64,000 nt of DNA. Origin: Bdellovibrionales bacterium. Lineage in GTDB: Bacteria; Bdellovibrionota; Bdellovibrionia; Bdellovibrionales; UBA1609. Position numbers and translations under genes: made by a program. Location: assembly GCA_016714165.1 (NCBI GenBank), contig JADJNU010000001.1:496001-560000 (forward strand), read 5' to 3'. Of this stretch, positions 55,423-64,000 are shown in pieces; the first letter of the stretch is position 1, and every line of letters begins with the position of its first letter. The notes under the pieces are model-generated. The model did not search any database. It was not told the origin of the DNA and worked only from the letters and a program-made list of their open reading frames with translations.

Positions 55423-57648
55423 CTATTTTCGAGGTGAGGCAGATGCCGAAGGCCTTTGAAGAAGGGAAGGGAGTTCACGCAAGTTTTGAGAGATCTTACT
55501 CATCTCCTCTATTACTGCCAGATTATCTGAGTTGATAGGAACCAGTCGGCTTGGGTGATGCACTTTCATCGCATGCTGAATGATTTCAAGATTTTCGAGC
55601 AGTGATTTTGTAAATTGAATCAGATTAAAGATATTTGAATGAGCAAAAGTTCGATTGATCCTTTTAAATGCCAAGGCCTCCTCTGCCTGCGAATCTTCAT
55701 TGAGAGAGATCATCCGGTTCTGAATATGTACCAATACGTCTAAATCATAGCTCAATCTGTTGATCATTTCACCGAGGTGATCAGGGTTGATCATGGAGGA
55801 GATCTCAGGCCAACTTCTACTATAGCCAATGAGGTTGCCTATGCCGAATTCTACATTCATCACCCATCCGTAGATGGTTTCGATTTCTTGAGCCAACTGT
55901 TTGAAGGCGGTTCCTAGTTTCTGAACTTCAAATTGCGGGGAAGTATCATCATCAGGAGTCGAAGTATCCTTGTCTATCACATCTATCACGTCTATCACAG
56001 CCCCGAGATCGGGCAATGGGGGTGTTTTATAAAGGGTGATCGAGGCATCTGCTTGAGCGCGATCATTTTCAAGAAGAAGAGGCTCAACTTCTTGACTGTC
56101 CAGAGATCCCAAAATCGCAAGGGAGGACAAACGAGCAAAATATTCTGAAAAACGACGCATAAATTCGCGGGTGCGGGAGGGCTTTCTTTGTTTGTCAAGA
56201 TTACGAGCAATTCTTGAGATCGAATCGCTGTTTCTAGAAGTCACATAATCGAGAAATTCATAGTCTTCAGCAGAAATGGATGTAGAGATCTGCAAACCAA
56301 ACTTCAAGAGTCGTTCGTCACGTGCCGCTTGCAACAAAAAGAGGCTCAATGCTGAGGCATGGCCTGAAAGACTTTCTGACCACGGGCCAGTGCTACGGAG
56401 CTGATAACCAAAATAATCGACTGAGGTACCGAGCGCTCGAGAAAAACTGTATACGTGGTTTATTTCCAAGTGCATTTTGAGGTATTCAAGTAGAGGCTTT
56501 TCTTTTGGTTCACCCCACGCATTGATCTTCTCGTATTTTGCTTCTGATCCAAAGCTGAGAACAAAATCTGGATCAAACCTACGCTCATCATACTCTCTCC
56601 AGAGAAACAAGTCGCGAGTTTTAAGTGTATTGGGTTGGACGCGCTCAACTAGACTTTTCAATCTGCGTTTTGATTGAGGGAGGTTCTTGAAGACGCCTGA
56701 TCTGCGGAACCAGAAGCCATCAGAAGGAAAATCCTGATCCATGAGCAAGCGGGGCTCTTTTGCCCAAAAATGCAGGAGAACATAGGGGTGAGTTCCTATT
56801 CGCAATAGAGCATCTTGGAGCAGCTTATGGAGCGATATATCGAGCTTGTATTTCGATGCCTTAAAGTATCTCTGATCCAGCATGAGGTCGTACAGCAACT
56901 GACAGGTCTGAAACACAATTCGAACCCCGAAACGAGGATGGAGTAAGGGAGAAATGGTGTCTTGGAAGGAATCAACAAAACTCCTCGCTTCAGAGCCTTT
57001 TGTCCCATGAAACCTCGGATCCACACGAATCATTTCATATTTAGCGACAATCTCATTTCCAAGGATATATCTTAGAAGTTGGAGTTGATCAGACAGAAAG
57101 TAATTTAACTCTGAACTGCTACGGGACCACTCAACCGGAATCAACTCACTGGAAACGGAAGATATGTTGTAGTACAAGATTTTTAAAATTTGCCCCTGGT
57201 CTAAATGTCCTTGAAGGAGGATATTATTAACTGAATCTCGGTAATCTCCGATGAGATTGACGAAGTGATCGGGAGAGCCGTGAATGTGATTGCCATATTT
57301 CTTCCCTTCTTCTACCCAAAAGCGGAGTTCATTGTTCTCGATAAACTTGTTTAGTTCTTCCCAAGATTTCAGGTAACCCGATGGGGTCGGGACGTCTGGT
57401 CTTCTAGTCATACGCAAAGAGGTCGCTTTGTCGGGCTTGGCGTGTGTTGATACGACAAGGGGATGGTCCTCTCTTGTACCGGCAAGGCTTCCGCGGCAAG
57501 TTGACACATCCTTTTCTGAGATAGGCTCAGCGCGTCGTGAGTCTATCCAGTAGTCGCCACCAGGTCCGGCGATAGCTCTGGCAGTTGTTAAGAGGCTGGC
57601 TGTACCTAACAAACAAAAAAGCATGAGTTTTCTGGAATTTAATTTCAT
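55423..57648 (-). CDS. Large exported hypothetical protein
   Basis: 741 residues. ATG 57648 is used: it starts the signal peptide KLNSRKLMLFCLLGTASLL, with cleavage probably after AIAG. The 36 bases upstream stay open to a TTG. There is no recognised domain. The protein is rich in Leu, Arg and Asp and mostly helical, and a short Asp-Ile-Val run (VIDVIDVIDKDTSTPDDDTS) lies near residue 555. Its C-terminus overlaps the second direct-repeat frame. Genome context and size suggest a secreted protein of predatory or surface function, but nothing in the sequence identifies it. Confidence 0.7.
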   Translation of the reverse strand: MKLNSRKLMLFCLLGTASLLTTARAIAGPGGDYWIDSRRAEPISEKDVSTCRGSLAGTREDHPLVVSTHAKPDKATSLRMTRRPDVPTPSGYLKSWEELNKFIENNELRFWVEEGKKYGNHIHGSPDHFVNLIGDYRDSVNNILLQGHLDQGQILKILYYNISSVSSELIPVEWSRSSSELNYFLSDQLQLLRYILGNEIVAKYEMIRVDPRFHGTKGSEARSFVDSFQDTISPLLHPRFGVRIVFQTCQLLYDLMLDQRYFKASKYKLDISLHKLLQDALLRIGTHPYVLLHFWAKEPRLLMDQDFPSDGFWFRRSGVFKNLPQSKRRLKSLVERVQPNTLKTRDLFLWREYDERRFDPDFVLSFGSEAKYEKINAWGEPKEKPLLEYLKMHLEINHVYSFSRALGTSVDYFGYQLRSTGPWSESLSGHASALSLFLLQAARDERLLKFGLQISTSISAEDYEFLDYVTSRNSDSISRIARNLDKQRKPSRTREFMRRFSEYFARLSSLAILGSLDSQEVEPLLLENDRAQADASITLYKTPPLPDLGAVIDVIDVIDKDTSTPDDDTSPQFEVQKLGTAFKQLAQEIETIYGWVMNVEFGIGNLIGYSRSWPEISSMINPDHLGEMINRLSYDLDVLVHIQNRMISLNEDSQAEEALAFKRINRTFAHSNIFNLIQFTKSLLENLEIIQHAMKVHHPSRLVPINSDNLAVIEEMSKISQNLRELPSLLQRPSASASPRK

Positions 57649-57865
57649 GGCCCATGGAATACTGCGTAGCGATATCTGAGTCAATAATGATAGTAGGCGT
57701 TAATTAAGCGACAAATCGAAATTGCGAGTTCGCCATTTTCACTCTTTGCAGCCTTATGCTCCAGGAATTTGAATTCCTAGATTGAGAATGTCAGAGGACG
57801 GCTTTGAGGGGTCCAATCATCAAAATTAGTCATAATTGTCAGATAGTTGTCCGATAAGCAGGTTG

Positions 57866-58552
57866 ATGGGTAACCAGCCATTTTTAATCTATATTTCTCT
57901 TTTGTTTTCCGGCTTGGTATGGGCTTATGGGGCCTTTCGCCATCATTTTAATGATGCCGACCTCTTTCAGGAGAAAATCCTTATTCTCCGCGAAGCTGTC
58001 GAGAGAGAACGTCTGCGGACTCGGGTGGCACAGGAGGACATGGCGGTCTTTCGCCAACAGGTGGCATCTGTTATTCCAGAAATTCTGAAAAGGGAAGGGA
58101 AGGGAGAAAAGGGATATCCTTTGCGTCAGTTGGCCTCAGTCACCTCTGGGAAAAAGGGCGATGGGATAACAGAACACGTCTCGGCGATTTTATTTGAGAG
58201 AGCAAAAAGTAAATTCCGGGAGGGAGAATTCGAAAAAGCGAATGAGCTATTTCTGAAGATAATTAATGAGTTTTCGTATTCAGTTCATATCGCGGAAGCC
58301 TTTTTTCTTCTTGCCGAGGGGCAGTTTCAGATTGGAGTTCTAGAGGACTGTGTGAAGACGGCAGAGAGAATGGTGGATCTCTTTCCTGGAAATGAATTGA
58401 CGGGATTTGCTTTGCTTCGAATGGGAAAGATTTTTGAAATTCAACATCGTCCAGAAGAAGCCCTTGAAATTTATAAAACAGTTTTACGAAGTTTCCCTCA
58501 ACCCGAGGTCGCAGCCCAAGCGGCTCGCTCTCTTCGTTCTGTGGATTTATGA
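57866..58552 (+). CDS. Membrane-anchored TPR protein (CpoB/YbgF-like end)
   Basis: About 228 residues. A hydrophobic N-terminal segment (FLIYISLLFSGLVWAYGAF) probably anchors or exports it. A coiled-coil stretch (about 35-75) and then TPR-like repeats (about 115-225) follow: ILFERAKSKFREGEFEKANE, FFLLAEGQFQIGVLEDCVKT and LLRMGKIFEIQHRPEEALEI. The pattern is that of YbgF/CpoB. ATG 57866 is used instead of TTG 57836. It overlaps the next gene by four bases and is transcribed with it. Confidence 0.72.
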   Translation: MGNQPFLIYISLLFSGLVWAYGAFRHHFNDADLFQEKILILREAVERERLRTRVAQEDMAVFRQQVASVIPEILKREGKGEKGYPLRQLASVTSGKKGDGITEHVSAILFERAKSKFREGEFEKANELFLKIINEFSYSVHIAEAFFLLAEGQFQIGVLEDCVKTAERMVDLFPGNELTGFALLRMGKIFEIQHRPEEALEIYKTVLRSFPQPEVAAQAARSLRSVDL

Positions 58553-59382
58553 AGAAATTTATTTTTACCCTCATCATTTTTTTCTGCTTCTTTGGTGAAA
58601 TTCGCATGAAGGCTTCGAGCAAGACCCTTAATTCGAAAGAAAAGGATGTGCATTTTGTCGATCGGAATAAGGAAACTCATCACTTTCAAATTGGCGAGGG
58701 GCTTGTATCAGATCCCTTCGATTGTTTAGAAAAAAAGCAATATCCATGTTCTATCAAAACAGAATCTGAAAGATCCTGGGCATGGAAATGGGAGGACGGT
58801 CGTGTTGAATTCTCAAAAAAAACGATGGCCATTCTGGAGTCTCCAGGAGAAGTGAGGCTGATTGAAGGCAGTCTCGTTGTCTATTCTGAGAGTGGATCTG
58901 CCTGGCTGAGAACTTTATTTGGGGACGTCGCCTTGAGCGAAGGGGTGGCGATGGTTCGTCGGGACCATAGCATCGGCAAATTCGAGGTGAATGCTTTGAT
59001 AGGAGAAGTTTTGATTTATCCGCGTGGTTCAAAGGAGGTCCTTTCACTTCCTCAAGGTTACCGCAATTGGTTAGGGGAGATGCAAAGTGGAGGCTCGTCC
59101 GCGTCTGAAATTCCTCAGTCCATAAACAAGAAAGTCGTTTTAGAAATGTGGCCCCTGGTTTTTAGTGGTGAACCATCGGAGTATTTTCAGAAGGTTCGAA
59201 ATTTTCATTCCTCGTGGATGGAAGCGGTAAAAAATATTGGATCATTCCATCAGACTTTGGTCGAGCGACGTCTGGCTTTTATTGAAGAGGAGCGTCGTTT
59301 GGCTCAGGCCAGAAGAGCCCAAGCTGAAACTGAGAAGAGAATGCTTCGAGACTTGTTTCGTCGCAAAAACTTTCTCGACTAA
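58549..59382 (+). CDS. FecR-like exported protein with coiled-coil tail
   Basis: 277 residues. A signal peptide (KKFIFTLIIFFCFFGEI) is followed by a beta-rich region of FecR type (about 45-190). In it, CSIKTESERSWAWKWEDGRV and MAILESPGEVRLIEGSLVVY fit the FecR beta-strands, and FEVNALIGEVLIYPRGSKEV resembles the domain's later part. A charged helical tail (FIEEERRLAQARRAQAETEK) ends it. No FecI-type sigma factor is near, so a sigma-control role is not supported. It overlaps the TPR gene at its start and precedes the coiled-coil gene. Confidence 0.6.
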   Translation: MKKFIFTLIIFFCFFGEIRMKASSKTLNSKEKDVHFVDRNKETHHFQIGEGLVSDPFDCLEKKQYPCSIKTESERSWAWKWEDGRVEFSKKTMAILESPGEVRLIEGSLVVYSESGSAWLRTLFGDVALSEGVAMVRRDHSIGKFEVNALIGEVLIYPRGSKEVLSLPQGYRNWLGEMQSGGSSASEIPQSINKKVVLEMWPLVFSGEPSEYFQKVRNFHSSWMEAVKNIGSFHQTLVERRLAFIEEERRLAQARRAQAETEKRMLRDLFRRKNFLD

Positions 59383-59427
59383 AGATTTACGACCAAGGCT
59401 TGGAATCGAAAATCTGCCGGTGGTTTT

Positions 59428-59457
59428 TTCAAATAAATCGAATAATTGGGATAAAAT
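59428..59457 (+). promoter_or_regulatory. Possible sigma-70-like promoter before the coiled-coil gene
   Basis: TTCAAA at 59428-59433 and TAAAAT at 59452-59457, separated by 18 bases, about 56 bases upstream of ATG 59514. Both boxes are imperfect, so this is a weak call. Confidence 0.3.
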
Positions 59458-59513
59458 ATTTGAGGTAATGCAAATGCGCCGAATTCCATTTGGCTCTGTT
59501 GGGAGGAGAGGGT

Positions 59514-61178
59514 ATGTCATCAGTCAGCGGGTCGGGGGGGGCTAATCGGCAGGATGATACAGTTCGACGCAATCGCGAGGACTACGCAGAGAGAGAGCCA
59601 AATAATCAGAAAGCACAACAAAGAGATTCGTCGTTTGAATGAATCTCATCAAGCCGAGATGGATCGGCTGCAGGAAAGCTATGGAAAGCAAATTCAAGAT
59701 GTGAAAGATAAGTCCCGCCAATCTGTATCAGTGCGAGAGATGCGTCATCAAAAAGAAACTGAAGACCTGCGCGATCTCTATCGCAAGCAAACACAGGCGC
59801 AAGTTCAATCATCAAATGAGAAATACCAGGCTCTAAAAGAAGCAGTTGCACGGGATCAGGCTAACTTAAAGTCAACGGGAGAGGATCAAACGAGTGCCTT
59901 AAATGATCACTACCGCACTGTTGCATTGTCAAAAGACCAACAGCATGAAAAGGAGCTGGAGATCATGCGAGAGGCTCAGCAAAATGCGATTCAGAACAAT
60001 CGTGAGAAGTTACTGGCACGGCAGAGGGCTGAGCTGGATGCAATTGAGGGCTCTCGTCGAAAAGAAATTCTTGAGTTGCAGAAGAGCCTGGGCGCCCTTC
60101 AAGCCACTTCTGCCACCCGGCTGAAGTCCCAGGAAGTTCAGCATATTCAGGATAAACAGAGAATGTCTGATAATCTCATAGACACTGTCCGCAGAGAACG
60201 GGAAGGTTTTAGTGAGTCTCTTATGGCCGAAAGGGAGGGAGCGCAAGAGTCCGTCCGACGTCAGACTGAGCGAATTGACAAAATGGCTGCTAAAGAGCGT
60301 GAGGCCTTGGAAAAAACCAGAGAGGACTTGCAGGCTGACGTGAGTGGTCGGGTCAACAACCAGATTCGCCGGTTGGAACAGCAGGTGGGAGATCTCAAGG
60401 ACGGGAATATTCGTAAGGAACGTGAGATCAAAAGACGCGCTAGCCAGGAAATTGACAATTTCCGCTCTGCCTCTCAGCAAAATGTCGAAAGTTTTCAGAA
60501 TCAGGCCAGAGACGTCAGTGAATCCTACAAAGAACAGAATGCCAAAGACATCAAAAAGGTGCGCAAAGACTTTGACGACCAGCTGATTGCCTCTCAAAGG
60601 TTTTATCGAGGGGAAATGGCGTCCAATAATGCAAAAACCAAGGGTTCTTATGAACAGCTCAAAACTGACTTCGATGCTCGTCAAAAGCAAACAAAAGAGC
60701 AGGCCGATCTCAGGGTCGAGAAGGTGAGAGAAGATGCCAATTTGGTTTTGGAAAGAATGAACGACTTTTACAAAAGCAAAATTCAGGATCAGAAAATAAA
60801 TCTAGATGAAGAGAAAGCTGAGGTCCGGGACAAATTTGAGGGAGACAAGAGGGAGTCTGTGGAACGACTCCGAGCCCAGGTGAGAGAAGCGGAAATTCGC
60901 CACGATCGGAAGATCAATGAAATTGTGGCGCAGTACGAAAAACGTTTGGCCGAAATTAGCGACAAGAGAGTGATTGAGCGTGAAGGAACGGAAGTCATTC
61001 AAAAGCGACAATTAGGGGATGTGAAGCGAATTCACGAAAGCCAGTTAGCCACTCAAAAATCCAATATGAAGAGAAGCTGGCTGAGCTAAATGACAAGCAC
61101 CAGAGAGAGATGCAAACTCTCCACCAAAGGTACAGCGATCAGATCAATCGAATGTCGGTCGTGGTCAAGAAAACATAG
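59514..61178 (+). CDS. Long coiled-coil protein, frame-broken twice
   Basis: The true start is probably ATG 59514 (GGAGGAG at 59502-59508), giving MSSVSGSGGANRQDDTVRRN and then REDYAERE. Next to an AG repeat (59588-59597) the frame shifts to the one reading SQIIRKHNKEIRRLNESHQA, as if one AG were missing. Near 61056-61063 a second shift (one missing A) leads to IQYEEKLAELNDKHQREMQ and MSVVVKKT. The total is about 555 residues, almost all coiled coil, rich in Glu, Arg, Gln and Lys (for example EKVREDANLVLERMNDFYKS). There is no signal peptide. A structural or scaffold role is inference. Pyruvate kinase follows after about 90 bases. Confidence 0.7.
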
Positions 61179-61268
61179 ATCTTGCACCCAGAACATAGAC
61201 AGCTCGAAACTATCCAGGTATAGAATTTGTAGTCCCATTATCATTTTTACTGAGAGTTTGGTGAATCT

Positions 61269-62747
61269 ATGTTGGCGGATCGTCGCGTCAAAATTGTAGC
61301 TACTGTTGGTCCCTCGATAAGCCAAAAAGAGAATCTCAGGGCGGCCATTGAAACTGGCGTGAATGTGATTCGTCTGAATTTTTCACATGGGACCCATGAG
61401 GAACACCTAGAGGTTATTCGTTTGATCAGGGAGATTTCTCGTGAGCTGGTTGCTCCGGTTGCGATATTACAGGATTTACAGGGGCCAAAAATTCGGGTTG
61501 GAAAATTCAAGAACGGTTCCATCGAACTTAAGAAAAATGAAATTGTCATTATCGATCCTGATCTGGAGATCGGAGAAGAAGGGATTTTGCCTACGGATTT
61601 TTCGGAATTACCAGAGGTCGTGGAGCCCGGAACAAAAATCCTTCTTGATGATGGCTTGTTGGAATTGTCCGTCACCAGAAAAATCGACCGAAAAGTAGAA
61701 GCCAAAGTCATATATGGCGGTATCCTGAAAAATCGCAAGGGCATGAATCTTCCCGGAGCAAATCTTCCAGTTGAATGCCTGACGGAAAAAGACCTGGAGG
61801 ATTTGGAATTTGGACTGTCTCAAAAGGTTGATTATGTGGCTCTCAGCTTTGTCCGAAAAGGAGATGATCTGCGCAAATTGCGAGAGCTGGTTGAGTCCCG
61901 TCAACCTGGAACGAGAATTATAGCCAAGGTCGAAATGCTTGAGGCTCTTGATAATTTAGATGAAATCGTGGCGCTCAGTGACGGAGTGATGGTCGCGCGA
62001 GGTGATCTGGCTGTTGAAGTGGGGCAAAGCCAACTGCCTGGCGTGCAAAAAAAGCTGATCCACATGTGCAATCTTGCGGGCAAACCTGTCATTACAGCTA
62101 CCCAGATGCTTGATAGTATGGTCGAAAATCCAAGGCCCACTCGCGCAGAAATTACGGACATAGCCAATGCGGTTCTCGATGGTTCTGATGCTCTTATGCT
62201 GTCTGCAGAGACAGCGAGTGGCAAGCATCCGATCAAGTGCATTCAAACGATGCATGAGATTTCGACTGAGGTTGAAAAAACGGGTGATTATTTCTACAAT
62301 ATTTCTTTAGAGGACGAGTTTACAGATGTGGCCCAGGCCATTGCGGCGAGTGCCTGTCTGACGGCTCAGAAACTCAATGCTTCGGCTATTGTTTGTCTGA
62401 CGACTTCAGGCAAAACAGCCTCTATGATTTCCAAGTTTCGTCCAAAAGCTCGTGTGATTGCGGTTACTCACATTTTGGAAACTCTCAACAGGCTGGAACT
62501 TGTCTGGGGCGTGCAAACACTCATCATTCGTCCTTACAAATCGACAGACGAGGCCATGTCACAAATAGAGGATTTGCTGATCAAATATGGTTTGGTTAAA
62601 CACGGAGACAAGGTTGTCTTGACACTTGGTGTTCCAGTCCTGCTCAGGGCGCGTACCAATTCTCTGAGGGTTTTTGCAATTGGACAAGAGGGCGAGCTGA
62701 TTGGAGATTCGTCCTTGCTTCCATTGAGATTTCGGCGGACCACTTAG
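61269..62747 (+). CDS. pyk: Pyruvate kinase
   Basis: Catalyses PEP + ADP to pyruvate + ATP, the last step of glycolysis. It starts LADRRVKIVATVGPSISQKE and then NLRAAIETGVNVIRLNFSHGTHEEH, the pyruvate kinase N-terminus. The catalytic barrel has LQDLQGPKIRVGKF and IIAKVEMLEALDNLDEIV, then VMVARGDLAVEVG. MLDSMVENPRPTRAEITDIA is the pyruvate-kinase active-site signature. The allosteric C-domain follows to SLLPLRFRRTT. It is 492 residues, of the class II (PykA-like) size. It is the counterpart of PEP synthase at 4.2 kb. Confidence 0.97.
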   Translation: MLADRRVKIVATVGPSISQKENLRAAIETGVNVIRLNFSHGTHEEHLEVIRLIREISRELVAPVAILQDLQGPKIRVGKFKNGSIELKKNEIVIIDPDLEIGEEGILPTDFSELPEVVEPGTKILLDDGLLELSVTRKIDRKVEAKVIYGGILKNRKGMNLPGANLPVECLTEKDLEDLEFGLSQKVDYVALSFVRKGDDLRKLRELVESRQPGTRIIAKVEMLEALDNLDEIVALSDGVMVARGDLAVEVGQSQLPGVQKKLIHMCNLAGKPVITATQMLDSMVENPRPTRAEITDIANAVLDGSDALMLSAETASGKHPIKCIQTMHEISTEVEKTGDYFYNISLEDEFTDVAQAIAASACLTAQKLNASAIVCLTTSGKTASMISKFRPKARVIAVTHILETLNRLELVWGVQTLIIRPYKSTDEAMSQIEDLLIKYGLVKHGDKVVLTLGVPVLLRARTNSLRVFAIGQEGELIGDSSLLPLRFRRTT

Positions 62748-62778
62748 TTCAAATAGTTCAAAGTTTGTCCGGATGGAC

Positions 62779-63765
62779 TTAATGGCTTGGAACTTTTTTG
62801 AGAGTAAAGATTATTTCCCAATAGGGTAGGATCGTCTGAATTTCAGATAAAACAAATTTCATCGTCAGTTTCCCGCCATCTGCACTTTGTTTTTCTTGAG
62901 TTAGGCCCTTCTCTGCAAGCGAATCAGCATCATTCGTTTGAAAAAGATAGTTAAGATCCTTCATGCTATTATTTTGTATTTCAGTCAGGGAGACCGTAAC
63001 TTCACCTTTTTCGTTGGGCTTTTCCTTCTGGCCATAAAATCTGAGAGCTCTCAGAGCAGGAAGCTCCTTCTCTGTGATCGTGACTCGCTTGGATTCCTCT
63101 GTAAAAAGGTATTTGTTGTACCAATCTACAAAGCCCGTCAATTTCGCATGGTCTAAAATGGTGAGTCTTTGTTTTCCTTCGCCCAGGTCCTCAACCTTCA
63201 TGATTCCTAAGCCTTGCAGGGTTTGCATTATTTTTTGCATTTTATGGGTTGGTTGCTGAAATATCTGAATTGTGTAATTACGTAAAACACCCGATGGGAT
63301 TGTTAATCCCTCTGGCACCTTTTCGCCACACTTGAAACCCACCAAGCTGATGATTGCACAGAGTCTTGAAATGGAATGATCATCAAACATCTCTGTGTTT
63401 TGGGAATTGGAGGATTCTAGATTTTTGATTCGTTGATTGGCATTTCTGAGGTTTGAATTGACGGTTTTAACCATGGCCTTAAGCCACTCGGGAAAAGTCT
63501 TAAATTGTGCATACAAGGCCGCAAAAGGAAGAATGATCACGTCTGAATCCTGCAAGGCGACGGCAGAAGCCGATCTTGGCTTGTTGTCAAAGAAGGCCAT
63601 TTCGCCAAGCATCTCTCCGGCCGTCAACTCGGCCAACACGATATCATTGCTTCCCTTCGCTTTTTTGACAGCAATGCGTCCAGATTTGATGACATATAAG
63701 GCGTCTGATGGATCGCCTTCCCGAAAGAGAATTTCGCCTTTTCCAAACTTTCTAATGCCCGACAA
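62779..63765 (-). CDS. Cyclic-nucleotide-binding domain protein
   Basis: 328 residues. The first ~120 form a cNMP-binding domain of CRP type: ILFREGDPSDALYVIKSGRI, then GEMLGEMAFFDNKPRSASAV is the phosphate-binding cassette, with the conserved Glu and Arg. A short coiled coil (about 110-130) follows. The rest (about 135-328) is a region of unknown type; no helix-turn-helix is evident, so it is not clearly a transcription factor. It could sense cAMP made by the class III cyclase at 35-37.7 kb; this link is inference. It converges with pyk. Confidence 0.75.
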   Translation of the reverse strand: MSGIRKFGKGEILFREGDPSDALYVIKSGRIAVKKAKGSNDIVLAELTAGEMLGEMAFFDNKPRSASAVALQDSDVIILPFAALYAQFKTFPEWLKAMVKTVNSNLRNANQRIKNLESSNSQNTEMFDDHSISRLCAIISLVGFKCGEKVPEGLTIPSGVLRNYTIQIFQQPTHKMQKIMQTLQGLGIMKVEDLGEGKQRLTILDHAKLTGFVDWYNKYLFTEESKRVTITEKELPALRALRFYGQKEKPNEKGEVTVSLTEIQNNSMKDLNYLFQTNDADSLAEKGLTQEKQSADGGKLTMKFVLSEIQTILPYWEIIFTLKKVPSH

Positions 63766-64000
63766 TTGAACTCATTCCCATCAATAAAAAGATATTCTGA
63801 GTCTCACCAGCCTTGCCTCCTATCGGCTATTCTTGGACTTTGAAAAAGCCAATAAGCAGGGCGAACGTCCTGTTTGCGAGTTAAAAAAGTATTTTCTCAC
63901 CCAACTCAGTTCTGCCTATTTCGTTACATAATATTTTATTTTCTGGTTTGTTTAAAAAAAACCATCAAATTCCGACATGAGAATATGCAAAGTAAATCAG
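63766..64000. other. Window end, no gene recognised
   Basis: Upstream region of the cNMP-binding gene. No coding frame of support or clear hairpin is seen in the last 235 bases. Confidence 0.4.

Noticed and set aside
55271..55459. Small plus-strand frame around the second direct repeat
   Set aside because: It begins at TTG without a ribosome-binding site and runs into the convergent gene; recorded as a repeat instead.

Overview
The window looks like chromosomal DNA of a diderm, LPS-bearing bacterium of the Bdellovibrionota / former Deltaproteobacteria type. This is inferred from three things: lptD is present; the translation block reads ffh-rpsP-khpA-rimM-trmD-(SPOUT RNA methyltransferase)-rplS-rnhB-yraN; and there are many secreted proteins of unknown function, alongside a serpin, a patatin, a CHASE2 cyclase, HD-GYP and GYF_2 proteins. 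No 16S or tRNA gene was seen, so the placement rests on gene content only.

Layout. 0-10.3 kb: a GH94-type glucan phosphorylase-like enzyme diverging from PEP synthase, a short-chain dehydrogenase, a small secreted protein and a tandem universal stress protein. 10.4-10.9 kb: a long poly-G tract followed by G-run-rich, apparently low-quality sequence. 11-16.3 kb: a frame-broken M16 (insulinase-like) protease, the tRNA hydroxylase TrhO, and a secreted serpin with a predicted Arg at P1. 16.3-21.4 kb: an accessory stretch with secreted unknowns, a frame-broken patatin, a decayed IS66 element and an integrase fragment. 21.4-26.2 kb: a membrane-anchored MutS-like ATPase, an HD-GYP protein and an ABC-2 exporter. 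26.3-31.9 kb: the translation and ribosome-maturation block. 32-38.3 kb: LptD, a CHASE2-adenylate cyclase and a STAS protein. 38.4-43.7 kb: a three-gene operon for exported proteins (a mosaic lipoprotein of cytochrome c and Fn3 domains, a second CxxCH protein, and a twin-arginine DUF1501-like protein). 44-51.6 kb: coiled-coil proteins, a VKOR-DsbA fusion, ChaN-like and GYF_2 proteins, and HU. 51.7-61.2 kb: argS, gene fragments, a secreted HELSH protein, a large secreted unknown, and a TPR / FecR-like / coiled-coil cluster. 61.3-63.8 kb: pyruvate kinase and a cyclic-nucleotide-binding protein.

Six genes are interrupted by apparent single-base or dinucleotide indels, several of them in homopolymers or short repeats. 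One is argS, which is normally essential, so at least part of this is more likely sequencing or assembly error than gene decay. Where I call a frame-broken gene I give the full span and the approximate break points.

The strongest candidate for an undescribed system is the 38.4-43.7 kb operon. It resembles the pairing of cytochrome-domain proteins with DUF1501/DUF1552 proteins known from planctomycetes and myxobacteria, but with an unusual Fn3/cytochrome mosaic lipoprotein. Other secreted candidates are the serpin, the patatin and the HELSH protein.
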